A DNA stretch of 8,919 bases from an uncultured Blautia sp. (GTDB lineage: Bacteria > Bacillota > Clostridia > Lachnospirales > Lachnospiraceae): NCBI GenBank assembly GCA_946538475.1, contig CAMNGN010000078.1, positions 1 through 8,919 on the forward strand. The letters are read 5' to 3'. A model generated the notes under the pieces. It saw nothing but the letters and a program-made list of their open reading frames with translations. It did not search any database and was not told the origin of the DNA. Shown here piece by piece: positions 1-7,149 of the stretch. The position numbers were made by a program, and so were the translations under genes. Position 1 is the stretch's first letter; each line of letters opens with the position of its first letter.

Positions 1-11
1 GGATTTTTGCA

Positions 12-40
12 CGTATCTGTTCAGGTTCTGAACAGATACG
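12..40 (-). repeat. Perfect 13-bp hairpin just after rseP
   Basis: Positions 12-24 and 28-40 are exact inverted complements, giving a 13-bp stem with a 3-nt loop. The stem starts one base past the rseP stop codon. Read on the minus strand, the sequence after the stem is TGCAAAAATCC, with no T-tract, so it is not a canonical intrinsic terminator. It may be a 3'-end stability or processing hairpin, or a copy of a dispersed palindrome. Its outer sequence (CGTATCTGTTCA) matches the hairpin downstream of mnmA (CGTTACTGTTCA) at all but two positions. The function is inferred only. Confidence 0.75.
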
Positions 41-41
41 A

Positions 42-1322
42 TTACACAAGCTTTAAGATATCGTTGTACATGATAAACAGCATAAGAGCCATCAGCAGCA
101 TCATACCGGCAAAATGGATAGCTCCTTCCAGCTGCCTGTTACCCGGTTTCCGCCTGATCGCTTCGATCAGCAAAAACAGAAGTCTTCCCCCGTCCAGCGC
201 GGGAAGAGGCAAAAGATTCATCACACCAAGATTTGCAGAGAGCAGCACGGCCATATACAGAAGGTTGGACCACAGAACGGCGGCTCCCTCATCCTTGCTC
301 TCCTCGTAGGTCGTTCCGATAGCGTCGACCACACCTACCGGGCCGCTCATATCTTTCACTCCCAGACCGCCGGTCAGGAGCCCCTTGAGGCTCTGTATCG
401 TCGTGCGGATCTGCGACTTTACTTCCAGGAAGCTGTATTTTAATAAGGAAAATCCCGAAGCTTTGACATTTTCGGCTCCGCAGGAATACGAACTGACATA
501 GTAAGTCGACTCTGCGGGGACTATCTCCGCTTCATACGTAAGACCGTCTCTCACATATTCGATGGTGACGGGATCTTTACTCAGGGGATTTTCTTCGATA
601 TAACGATTATAGTCCTCCTCCGACCCGATGGCTGTTCCGTTGATCGAAGTGATGACATCACCCACCTGAACCCCGGCATCGGCCAGCGGCATGCCTTCCA
701 TAAGGCCGGTCACTTCCATCGAGCCGCTGTTCCTGTACATTCCAAGCAGGTATCGGCTTGCCTGCTGCGGCTCATAGACGATCTCCAGAGGGTTACCGTC
801 TCTCTCCACCGTGAGCCTGATGGTCTCTCCCTCGGTAGAGTTCAGATACCAGTACACATAGTAGTCTTCCCACAGGTCCACATGATATCCCTGATAGGAT
901 GTCACGATATCGCCCTCGCGAAGACCGGCTTCCCACGCAGGAGAACCCTCAGTCACTTCCAGGATCTTTGTGATGTTGGAGCCGCTGAGTGCCACGATGA
1001 TCATTGCCAGTATAAACGCAAGGATAAAATTGAAGATCGGTCCTGCTGCCACAACGCTGATGCGGCCCCAGACGGGAGCAGACAAAAAGCTGCCCGGCTG
1101 TGTATCTTCGAGATCCTCGCCCAGCATGGCGCAGGAGCCTCCGAAAGGCAGCAGCTTAAGAGAATATCTCGTCTCTCCTTTTACTGTGCTCAGGAGCCTC
1201 GGGCCCATGCCCAGAGAAAATTCAGTCACGACAATATGATTTTTCTTTGCCAGGAGAAAATGTCCCAGCTCATGAAAAAGTACTATCGCGCTGAACATGA
1301 TAAGTGCAATCAAAATTTTCAA
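42..1322 (-). CDS. rseP: RseP-type site-2 intramembrane zinc metalloprotease
   Basis: This is a membrane-embedded metalloprotease of the S2P/M50 family (RseP/RasP/YluC), which cleaves transmembrane segments of anti-sigma factors or signal peptide remnants. From a TTG start the product is 426 aa. The first membrane helix carries the zinc-binding HELGH at residues 17-21. A second helix spans about 85-115. Two PDZ-like regions follow (about 119-180 and 201-268), then the family's C-terminal NLLPLPALDGGRL motif, whose metal-ligand Asp is residue 377, and a last helix. The TTG is chosen because it lies one base past the dxr stop, has AGGTGG four bases upstream, and gives the usual short N-terminus before HELGH. 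An upstream in-frame ATG at 1382 would add 20 basic residues that lie inside dxr and look unlike the family. It is the last gene of the run in this window. The natural substrate cannot be read from the sequence. Confidence 0.95.
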   Translation of the reverse strand: MKILIALIMFSAIVLFHELGHFLLAKKNHIVVTEFSLGMGPRLLSTVKGETRYSLKLLPFGGSCAMLGEDLEDTQPGSFLSAPVWGRISVVAAGPIFNFILAFILAMIIVALSGSNITKILEVTEGSPAWEAGLREGDIVTSYQGYHVDLWEDYYVYWYLNSTEGETIRLTVERDGNPLEIVYEPQQASRYLLGMYRNSGSMEVTGLMEGMPLADAGVQVGDVITSINGTAIGSEEDYNRYIEENPLSKDPVTIEYVRDGLTYEAEIVPAESTYYVSSYSCGAENVKASGFSLLKYSFLEVKSQIRTTIQSLKGLLTGGLGVKDMSGPVGVVDAIGTTYEESKDEGAAVLWSNLLYMAVLLSANLGVMNLLPLPALDGGRLLFLLIEAIRRKPGNRQLEGAIHFAGMMLLMALMLFIMYNDILKLV

Positions 1323-1323
1323 T

Positions 1324-2466
1324 CTACCACCTGCTTTCGATCCTGTCCCGCGTCTCCTTCTCGACGGCCAGAATTTCATCAAGCCCCGGAGCGCTTATGA
1401 CACGATGTTCGTCCATACTGCTGCGGATGATCCGATAGATATCGGTAAATCCTATTTTCCTTTCCAGGAAAAGCTTTACTGCCGCTTCGTTGGCCGCATT
1501 GAAAACGGTCGGCATGCTTCCGCCCTTTTCTGCCGCCTCGATCGCCATGGGAAGTCCGAGGAAGGTTTCCATATCCGGCTCTTCAAATGTGATCTCTTTA
1601 AGCTTTCTGAAATCCAGTCTGTCTCCGTCCAGATATCTTCTTTCGGGATAAAACAGCGCATACTGGATCGGAAGTCTCATATCGGGTGTCCCCAGCTGGG
1701 CGATCACCGCCCCGTCGCGAAATTCGACCATAGAATGAATGATACTCTTTGGCTGAACCACGACCTGGATCTGTGACAGCTCCACGTCAAAAAGCCACCT
1801 TGCTTCCATCACTTCCAGCCCTTTGTTGACAAGGGTCGCCGAATCCACAGTGATCTTCTGTCCCATGACCCAGTTTGGATGTTTGAGCGTCTCTTCGACG
1901 GTCACATGTTCAAGTTCCTCCGCGGTTCTCCCACGGAACGGACCGCCCGAAGCGGTGATCAGCAGCTTGGCGATCTCTCTTCTCTGCTCTCCGTGCAGAG
2001 CCTGGAATATGGCGCTGTGCTCACTGTCCACCGGCAAAATGCTGACATTCATCTGAGAAGCAAGCGGCATGATCAGGTGTCCCGCGGTGACCAGCGTCTC
2101 CTTGTTGGCCAGAGCAATGTCCTTGCCGGCGCGGATAGCCTCGATCGTCGGACGTATCCCGATCATTCCCACGATGGCCGTGACAAGGATCTCCGATTCG
2201 GGCATTACAGACAGTTCGATAAGGCCGTCCATCCCCGATACGATTTTGGCAGGTGTGTCAGCAACACGGATCTTCAGTTCTTTTGCTTTTTGCTCATCGA
2301 AGACAGCCACAAGGACCGGTTTAAACTCACGGATCTGTTTTTCCAGCAGATCGATGTTCTTTCCTGCTCCGAGTCCCACAACATTTAGGTCGGGGTTCTT
2401 CTGTACAATATCCAGTGTCTGTGTTCCGATAGATCCTGTCGAGCCTAATATGGCTATATTCTTCAT
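1324..2466 (-). CDS. dxr: 1-deoxy-D-xylulose 5-phosphate reductoisomerase
   Basis: This cytosolic enzyme converts 1-deoxy-D-xylulose 5-phosphate to 2-C-methyl-D-erythritol 4-phosphate using NADPH, the committed step of the MEP isoprenoid pathway. The product is 380 aa, a normal length. The N-terminal Rossmann motif GSTGSIG is at residues 8-14 and ANKETLV at about 120-126. The metal-binding PVDSEHSAIFQ places Asp147 and Glu149, and NKGLE places Lys215 and Glu218. TASGGPF (171-177) and HPNWVMGQKITVDSAT (196-211) are also family hallmarks. The ATG is preceded by GGGAGG with a 5-base spacer. It sits 30 bases after cdsA and one base before rseP, so it is clearly co-transcribed. Its product pathway supplies isopentenyl units to UppS, encoded two genes upstream. 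No key residue is missing. Confidence 0.98.
   Translation of the reverse strand: MKNIAILGSTGSIGTQTLDIVQKNPDLNVVGLGAGKNIDLLEKQIREFKPVLVAVFDEQKAKELKIRVADTPAKIVSGMDGLIELSVMPESEILVTAIVGMIGIRPTIEAIRAGKDIALANKETLVTAGHLIMPLASQMNVSILPVDSEHSAIFQALHGEQRREIAKLLITASGGPFRGRTAEELEHVTVEETLKHPNWVMGQKITVDSATLVNKGLEVMEARWLFDVELSQIQVVVQPKSIIHSMVEFRDGAVIAQLGTPDMRLPIQYALFYPERRYLDGDRLDFRKLKEITFEEPDMETFLGLPMAIEAAEKGGSMPTVFNAANEAAVKLFLERKIGFTDIYRIIRSSMDEHRVISAPGLDEILAVEKETRDRIESRW
1327..1332 (-). promoter_or_regulatory. rseP ribosome binding site inside the dxr end
   Basis: AGGTGG lies four bases upstream of the TTG start of rseP and is formed by the last two sense codons of dxr (Arg-Trp). This supports the TTG start and suggests that rseP translation depends on ribosomes finishing dxr. 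Confidence 0.65.
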
Positions 2467-2496
2467 TTTATCCTCCCAAAGACGGAACGATCATTT

Positions 2497-3294
2497 TTAA
2501 CGGATCAGCACTTTTGCAAGATAGTAGATTACCGGTGCCGTAAAAATAACACTGTCAAACCGGTCCAGGATGCCTCCGTGTCCCGGGATGAGCGTTCCGT
2601 AGTCCTTTATAGAACGATTTCTTTTTATCGCGGAAGCCGCAAGATCACCCACCATGGAGATCAGCGAACCGCATCCGCAGATGATGGCATATTCGATAAC
2701 AGGGCCATGTGTCGCCGCTGCATATATCGCCCCGAGAAGGGCAGCTCCGACCACTCCGCCGACCGCGCCTTCCACCGATTTTTTCGGGCTCAGGACCGGG
2801 GCCATCTTATGCTTTCCAATCAGCATTCCGACGCAGTACGCACAGGTGTCGCATCCCCAGGAACAAAGAAAAATGAGCCATACGATAAAACGCCCGCCCT
2901 CCAGATTCCGGGTAAGGAAAATGAACGACAGCATAACTGCGACATACATGATCCCAAAATAGGCAGACATGATCTGATCGGCCTGATATTTGGGATAAGT
3001 AAAGACATACACGCACATAAGAACAATGATGGACAGCACCGGCATCAGATGTCCTGATCCCGAATAGTCCTTATCCACCCATATAAGAATATAGTAGAGA
3101 ACGACACACAGGTATCCGGCGACCTCAAGTGAGGTGAATCTGTCTTTGCGGACACCCATTGCGCGATAGAGCTCCTGCATACCGATCAGCGAAACAGCAG
3201 TCAGGGTGCATAAAAGAACGATCCCGCCGCTTATGATGGTCGCAAGTGCGATAATAACAAGTACTATACCACTGATAAGCCTGGTCTTAAACAT
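2497..3294 (-). CDS. cdsA: Phosphatidate cytidylyltransferase (CDP-diacylglycerol synthase)
   Basis: This integral membrane enzyme makes CDP-diacylglycerol from phosphatidic acid and CTP, the branch point for bacterial phospholipids. The product is 265 aa, typical of Gram-positive CdsA. Several hydrophobic helices run from about residue 7 onward. The conserved SPKKSVEGAVGG is at 169-180. The C-terminal family signature spans about 221-247, containing SAIKRNRSIKD and then PGHGGILDRFD with its metal-binding acidic residues. The ATG at 3294 follows a very G-rich ribosome binding site (GGGGGGAG, 8-base spacer) that fills most of the 18-base gap after uppS. The gene is in its usual place between uppS and dxr. 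Nothing suggests damage. Confidence 0.97.
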   Translation of the reverse strand: MFKTRLISGIVLVIIALATIISGGIVLLCTLTAVSLIGMQELYRAMGVRKDRFTSLEVAGYLCVVLYYILIWVDKDYSGSGHLMPVLSIIVLMCVYVFTYPKYQADQIMSAYFGIMYVAVMLSFIFLTRNLEGGRFIVWLIFLCSWGCDTCAYCVGMLIGKHKMAPVLSPKKSVEGAVGGVVGAALLGAIYAAATHGPVIEYAIICGCGSLISMVGDLAASAIKRNRSIKDYGTLIPGHGGILDRFDSVIFTAPVIYYLAKVLIR

Positions 3295-3312
3295 ATCATT
3301 TTCTCCCCCCGG

Positions 3313-4020
3313 TCACGGCGTTTTTACGCCTCCATAGCGTCTGTCCCGTTCGTTATATACAGCTATCGCCTTTTTCAGCGCATTCATATCAAAATCCGGC
3401 CAGGCCGTTTCGGTAAAATAGAACTCCGTGTAGGCGAGCTGCCACAAAAGATAATTGGACAGGCGAAGCTCTCCGCTGGTGCGGATAAGCAGATCGGGGT
3501 CGGGAATGCCGGCGGTATCCAGATATCCCGCAAACAGATCCTCTGTTATTTCTTCCCTGCTCACTTTGCCGTCCTGCACATCTGCGGTCAGACCGCGCAC
3601 CGCACGGATGATCTCGTCGCGGCTGCCGTAATTCAGTGCGATCTGAAAATAGAGCCCGTCATAATTCTCGGAGTGCTTCTCGAGCACATGTATGCTCTTC
3701 TGTATATCCTCAGCGAAAGCAGAGATATCTCCGATGACTTTAACGCGCATATTGTTTTTGTCGGATATCTTCAGACACCGTTTCAGATAATTTCTGAATA
3801 TACGCATCAGCCCTTCGACCTCGTCTTTCGACCGTCTCCAGTTTTCTGTGCTGAAAGCATACACTGTCAGGTATTTTATGCCGAGTTCTTTGAAATCATC
3901 ACAGATGGATTCCAGGTTGCTGCAGCCCTTCATGTGTCCGTACATCCGGGGCAGCCCTTTTGCCTTTGCCCATCTGCCGTTGCCGTCCAGAATGATTGCA
4001 ATATGGTTCGGTATGATCAT
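3313..4020 (-). CDS. uppS: Undecaprenyl diphosphate synthase (cis-prenyltransferase)
   Basis: It condenses farnesyl diphosphate with isopentenyl diphosphates to make the C55 undecaprenyl diphosphate carrier for peptidoglycan and other wall polymers. The product is 235 aa. HIAIILDGNGRWAK at residues 6-19 contains the catalytic Asp12. YAFSTENWRR is at about 54-63, and the C-terminal substrate-binding RTSGELRLSNYLLWQ is at 180-194, followed by WPDF. The start codon ATG has GGGAG nine bases upstream and gives the short N-terminus usual for Clostridia. It lies 84 bases downstream of frr, with a hairpin between them, and 18 bases before cdsA. The annealed chain length is not visible from sequence; C55 is assumed from family and context. 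Confidence 0.97.
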   Translation of the reverse strand: MIIPNHIAIILDGNGRWAKAKGLPRMYGHMKGCSNLESICDDFKELGIKYLTVYAFSTENWRRSKDEVEGLMRIFRNYLKRCLKISDKNNMRVKVIGDISAFAEDIQKSIHVLEKHSENYDGLYFQIALNYGSRDEIIRAVRGLTADVQDGKVSREEITEDLFAGYLDTAGIPDPDLLIRTSGELRLSNYLLWQLAYTEFYFTETAWPDFDMNALKKAIAVYNERDRRYGGVKTP

Positions 4021-4046
4021 AGTATAATTCTCCCATTTCGCACAAA

Positions 4047-4074
4047 CAGAGAGCCCTTAATGTCGGGCTCTCTG
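4047..4074 (-). terminator. Hairpin between frr and uppS, possible attenuator
   Basis: Positions 4047-4056 and 4065-4074 form a perfect 10-bp stem with an 8-nt loop. On the minus strand only TTT follows, then GTGCG, so termination would be weak. It probably acts as a partial terminator or an RNA stability/processing element that lowers expression of the uppS-cdsA-dxr-rseP part relative to frr. No separate promoter for uppS is obvious in the remaining gap. Confidence 0.6.
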
Positions 4075-4104
4075 CCTATAGAAATCAGCGTGATCCTGTG
4101 TCTT

Positions 4105-4656
4105 TTACACTGTAAGGATTTCTTTCGATTTATTCTCCACCACGACATCGATATCCTTGATGAACTTATCGGTAAGTTTCTGGATCTGATCGTTCAGATC
4201 TTTGATCTCGTCCTCGGAGACATCCTGTTTTGCAAGCTTCTTAAAAGAATCGTTGGCATCACGGCGGATATTACGCACTGCCACCTTGGCGCCTTCGCCT
4301 TTTTTCTTGACATCTTTTACCAGCTGTTTACGGCGCTCTTCCGTAAGTTCCGGAAATACCAGGCGGATGACTTTTCCATCGTTATTCGGGTTCAGTCCGA
4401 GATCGGATGCGAGGATAGCCTTTTCGATCTTTTTGATCAGGCTTCCTTCCCATGGCTGGATCTGGATCATTCTGGCTTCGGGAACCGTAATATTAGCCAC
4501 CTGCTGGATCGGTGTGGGGGTTCCGTAATAGTCGACCGTCAGTTTGTCGAGAATATGCGGATTAGCTCTTCCCGCACGGATAGTTGACAGTTCAGCTTCG
4601 AAACCGCCGAGTGTCTTTTTCATCTTGTCTTCGTACTTCTGAATTCTCTCATCCAT
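4105..4656 (-). CDS. frr: Ribosome recycling factor
   Basis: With EF-G it splits the post-termination ribosome so that subunits can be reused. The product is 183 aa from ATG 4656, the standard length. The N-terminal helix leads into the conserved LSTIRAGRANPHILDKLTVDYYG stretch (about residues 23-45). The second domain contains TPIQQVANITVPEARMIQIQPWE (about 48-70). FPELTEERRKQL (101-112) and the long coiled helices at the C-terminus follow. A longer reading from an ATG at 4677 would add seven residues, but lacks a good ribosome binding site, whereas GGAGAGG sits just upstream of the chosen start. It lies 44 bases after pyrH, the normal partner in Firmicutes and many other bacteria. Confidence 0.97.
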   Translation of the reverse strand: MDERIQKYEDKMKKTLGGFEAELSTIRAGRANPHILDKLTVDYYGTPTPIQQVANITVPEARMIQIQPWEGSLIKKIEKAILASDLGLNPNNDGKVIRLVFPELTEERRKQLVKDVKKKGEGAKVAVRNIRRDANDSFKKLAKQDVSEDEIKDLNDQIQKLTDKFIKDIDVVVENKSKEILTV

Positions 4657-4700
4657 CTCTTTCCTCTCCTTTAACATTGCCGTAATTTGCGCTTATATAG

Positions 4701-5396
4701 TTACACGGTAACTCTGGTACCGTTAAAGTTGCCTTTAACCGTATTTACAATGGAATTTTCCTCTTCCAGTGCGAATACAAGCATGGGCATCCGGTTTTCC
4801 ATACACATTATCGAGGCTGTCAGATCCATAGCGGCAAGCTTTTTGGCGACCACCTCTTCGATGGTTATCTCGTCATATTTTTTCGCATCGGGATTGATCT
4901 TTGGATCACTGTCATAAATACCGTCGATGGCCTTGGCGACCAGGATGGCATCTGCGGAGATCTCGATGGCCCGAAGTACGGTAGCCGTATCTGTCGAAAA
5001 GTAGGGATGCCCTGTACCGCCCGCAAAGAAGGCGATCTCTCCTTTTTCGAGGCTTTCGTTTACTTTGTCGATAGAATACAGTGTAGTAAATCCGCCGCAT
5101 GCAAACGAAGTAAACACCTGCGTTTTCAGGCCCAGATACCTGCAGATATCGGAGACATAGATACAGTTCATGACCGTGGCCAGCATGCCGATCTGATCGG
5201 CTTTGTTGCGGTCGATCGTTTCGCTCGTACGGCCTCTCCAGAAGTTGCCGCCTCCAATCACTATGCCGACCTGTATACCCATGTCGGATATTTCCTTTAT
5301 CTGACCGGCCACCTTAAGGACTGTCTTCTCATCAAACCCTGTCTTTTTATCTCCCGCCAGGGCTTCTCCACTCAGTTTAAGCAATACTCGTTTCAT
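4701..5396 (-). CDS. pyrH: UMP kinase
   Basis: It phosphorylates UMP to UDP with ATP, feeding RNA and nucleotide-sugar synthesis; bacterial UMP kinases are hexamers of the amino-acid-kinase fold. The product is 231 aa from ATG 5396. KLSGEAL at residues 7-13 and GGGNFWRG at 48-55 bind nucleotide phosphates. ATVMN is at 73-77. FAGGTGHPYFSTDTAT (124-139) and AKAIDGIYDSDP (154-165) are strongly diagnostic. The start is fixed by AGGAGG five bases upstream and by the MKRVLLKLSGEAL N-terminus. In-frame sequence upstream is inside the lipoprotein gene and does not resemble the family. The expected upstream rpsB-tsf pair is absent and a lipoprotein gene precedes it instead. The ribosome binding site touches that gene's stop codon. 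Confidence 0.97.
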   Translation of the reverse strand: MKRVLLKLSGEALAGDKKTGFDEKTVLKVAGQIKEISDMGIQVGIVIGGGNFWRGRTSETIDRNKADQIGMLATVMNCIYVSDICRYLGLKTQVFTSFACGGFTTLYSIDKVNESLEKGEIAFFAGGTGHPYFSTDTATVLRAIEISADAILVAKAIDGIYDSDPKINPDAKKYDEITIEEVVAKKLAAMDLTASIMCMENRMPMLVFALEEENSIVNTVKGNFNGTRVTV

Positions 5397-5401
5397 CGTT
5401 T

Positions 5402-5407
5402 CCTCCT
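5402..5407 (-). promoter_or_regulatory. pyrH ribosome binding site touching the lipoprotein stop
   Basis: A full AGGAGG lies five bases before the pyrH ATG. Its first A is also the last base of the lipoprotein gene's TGA stop codon. This fixes the pyrH start and makes translational coupling between the two genes likely. Confidence 0.8.
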
Positions 5408-6468
5408 CACCAGACGCCGGAAACCACTTCGTTTCCTTCGTCGTCCACAGTGGTTGACACAGTAAATGATCCATAATAATGATATCCGGTGCGGCCGGTA
5501 TCCGGTTCATCCGCATACTCGCTGCCGGAATCGCTTCCCATCGCCGCTTCCAGATTCTCCAGCGGCTGCCCGATATAGCTTTGCGCCTGTGAGGCACCGG
5601 CATCGGGCTCATCATATTCCTCTTCGCCCGGCTCTTCTGAAGGAGTCTCCGGTGTTTCCGCCTCTGCAGGTGTCACCGTTGCCGCAGCAGTCGTATCGTC
5701 ATTGCCCGCAGGAGTGGGCGAGGCTGTCACTCTTGGAGTGAGTGTGGCGGCGGCTTCCGTAGCATTCGGAGACGGCGTAGGTGTAGACGTCACGTCCGCT
5801 TCATCCGAATTCTCGTCGTCGGGTGCTTCGGTAACATCGAGCCCGTACCACACACGTACCTCCTGCAGCGTGCTGTATTCTTTATTGCCGTTAATCGTAA
5901 GATAACGTGCATAGGGAAGTCCGAAATCGCCCGATATATCCAGGCAAAGCCGAATTTCCTTGATCAGCGGAAGCGGAAGATTCCGGTAATACAGCTCGCT
6001 TTTATTCTCATCTTCGTAGGAAATACGAATGTCGTAGCTTGTCGCGGTATTGCCGTCCGGATCCTTCTGATTGTTCTCGAAATAATAAAGCGCTTTTTCT
6101 CCGTCTGTCCATTCAAAACTGCCTTGCAGCAGGTCGTTTCCCCATTCGTCGTTGCTTCCGTCATCATTGACTGCGGCTCGTATGAAAATATATTCTATAG
6201 GATCACCGGTCTGATTTATGATCATCACGCCGGACGCCGAGTCTGTTTTCTGTCCGATCACATGCTCTGCATCTTCCTGTTTTTCGGTCTCCTCTACTTT
6301 TTCCATCTCGACGACAGTACCCACAGGCGCTTCGGTGACTGCAGGTGCAGGTGTCTCTGTGACAACAGGGGCGCTCTCCGCCGGCTGTTCGGGACTCCTG
6401 GCGACGCCGCAGCCCGCAGTAAGAGCCAGAATGATCAGCCCGGCAAAAGTAAGAAATTTTCTTTTCAT
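5407..6468 (-). CDS. Unrecognised lipoprotein with Thr/Pro/Glu-rich linkers
   Basis: I do not recognise a named gene. The 353-aa product from ATG 6468 (GGAGG six bases upstream) begins with a basic signal peptide, and a lipobox-like LTAGC places the lipid-bearing Cys at residue 20. An acidic Pro/Thr/Glu linker spans about 21-67. A folded region covers about 68-210, with alternating beta-type stretches and an IINQTGDPIEYIFI...EWGNDLL...YDIRISYEDENKSELYYR pattern. This recalls a small beta domain common in Clostridia secreted proteins (inference). A second low-complexity linker (about 211-296, TPTPSP and ETPETPSEEP runs) follows. A C-terminal module (about 297-353) has IGQPLENLEAAMG...GYHYYGSFTVSTTV, reminiscent of BamE/SmpA-like or short repeat modules of Clostridia lipoproteins. 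An extracytoplasmic, membrane-anchored location is likely. It is probably co-transcribed with pyrH, ten bases away. An upstream in-frame ATG at 6552 overlaps the promoter and is unlikely to be used. Confidence 0.85.
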   Translation of the reverse strand: MKRKFLTFAGLIILALTAGCGVARSPEQPAESAPVVTETPAPAVTEAPVGTVVEMEKVEETEKQEDAEHVIGQKTDSASGVMIINQTGDPIEYIFIRAAVNDDGSNDEWGNDLLQGSFEWTDGEKALYYFENNQKDPDGNTATSYDIRISYEDENKSELYYRNLPLPLIKEIRLCLDISGDFGLPYARYLTINGNKEYSTLQEVRVWYGLDVTEAPDDENSDEADVTSTPTPSPNATEAAATLTPRVTASPTPAGNDDTTAAATVTPAEAETPETPSEEPGEEEYDEPDAGASQAQSYIGQPLENLEAAMGSDSGSEYADEPDTGRTGYHYYGSFTVSTTVDDEGNEVVSGVW

Positions 6469-6502
6469 ATTCTGCCTCCATCTATCTGCTATTGTCTGTT
6501 TC

Positions 6503-6531
6503 ATTATTGCAGAGTATGGCAATCTTGTCAA
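6503..6531 (-). promoter_or_regulatory. Sigma-A-type promoter for the lipoprotein-pyrH gene run
   Basis: On the minus strand TTGACA (6531-6526, perfect -35) is followed after exactly 17 bases by AATAAT (6508-6503, five of six matches to the -10 consensus). It lies about 35 bases upstream of the lipoprotein start and is the strongest promoter-like site seen in the left part. It could drive everything from the lipoprotein to rseP. Confidence 0.75.
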
Positions 6532-6600
6532 CCAAACGGCATTTGATTTCATACTCTTTTTAGAGTTTCAAGAAATTCTTAAAAGATAAATCGAATATTC

Positions 6601-7071
6601 TTAATACAAATTTTTGACTTTAAAATCTCTCTCTGCTTCCCGTCGCTGGTCTTTTTTTGCAATGTCCTGACGCTTGTCATAAAGCTTTTTGCCTCTTGCA
6701 AGACCTATTTCCACTTTTACCAGGCTGTTTTTAAAATATACCCGCAGCGGAACGAGCGTCAGGCCTTTTTCCTGCAGTTTGGAAGAAATGCGGTTGATCT
6801 CATATCTGTGCATCAGAAGCTTTCGTACACGAAGGGGATCCTTGTTAAATATATTGCCTTTCTCGTAAGGGGAGATGTGCATACCGTAGACGTATACCTC
6901 GCCCTTCTCCACACGAACAAAAGCCTCTTTGATGCTGCATTTTCCCATTCGAAGAGATTTTACTTCGGTTCCTGCAAGTGAGATGCCGGTCTCAAAAGAC
7001 TCTTCGATAAAAAAATCATGATAGGCTTTTTTGTTATTCGCGATTAGTTTTATTCCTTCTTTTTTAGCCAT
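6601..7071 (-). CDS. smpB: SsrA-binding protein SmpB
   Basis: SmpB binds tmRNA and brings it to stalled ribosomes for trans-translation. The product is 156 aa from ATG 7071. Family motifs include NNKKAYHDF (12-20), GISLAGTEVKSLR (29-41), HISPYEKGN (65-73), NKDPLRVRKLLMH (76-88), PLRVYFKN (108-115) and GLARGKKLYDKR (123-134), with the basic C-terminal tail that acts in the decoding centre. An upstream in-frame ATG at 7143 would add 24 residues encoded across the secG terminator and is rejected. The ribosome binding site is modest (AGGAGAG at a long spacing, or GGA nearer). The gene begins about 43 bases after the terminator T-tract, and I could not find a convincing promoter in that gap. No ssrA gene is visible nearby. 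Confidence 0.96.
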   Translation of the reverse strand: MAKKEGIKLIANNKKAYHDFFIEESFETGISLAGTEVKSLRMGKCSIKEAFVRVEKGEVYVYGMHISPYEKGNIFNKDPLRVRKLLMHRYEINRISSKLQEKGLTLVPLRVYFKNSLVKVEIGLARGKKLYDKRQDIAKKDQRREAERDFKVKNLY

Positions 7072-7113
7072 CTTATATCCGTTTCTCTCCTGTGTTTCTG
7101 TCTGATACCGCTT

Positions 7114-7149
7114 AAAAAAGAAAAAACACTCTTGCGGTAACAAGAGTGT
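7114..7149 (-). terminator. Intrinsic terminator after secG
   Basis: On the minus strand a perfect 9-bp stem (7141-7149 with 7126-7134) and 6-nt loop are followed by TTTTT C TTTTTT. This is a textbook Rho-independent terminator, 32 bases past the secG stop. It separates secG from smpB transcriptionally, apart from read-through. Confidence 0.92.

Noticed and set aside
12..40. Canonical intrinsic terminator after rseP
   Set aside because: The stem is strong but no T-tract follows on the minus strand, and none follows on the plus strand.
882..1400. 172-codon plus-strand open frame over rseP
   Set aside because: It is the antisense shadow of rseP and has low-complexity, Cys/His/Arg-rich composition with no family likeness.
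3673..4587. 304-codon open frame on the plus strand opposite uppS and frr
   Set aside because: It lies fully antisense to two well-supported genes, crosses their gap, and has no ribosome binding site or recognisable domain. It follows from codon bias of the minus-strand genes.
5397..5615. N-terminal extension of pyrH to an upstream ATG
   Set aside because: The added 73 residues lie inside the lipoprotein gene in another frame, and the AGGAGG site and family N-terminus fix the start at 5396.
5690..5800. Repeat tract in the lipoprotein as a nucleotide tandem repeat
   Set aside because: The Thr/Pro/Ala runs are imperfect at DNA level with no fixed period, so this is a low-complexity linker only.
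7072..7143. N-terminal extension of smpB
   Set aside because: The added residues (with FFFFK) come from translating the secG terminator and its T-tract.
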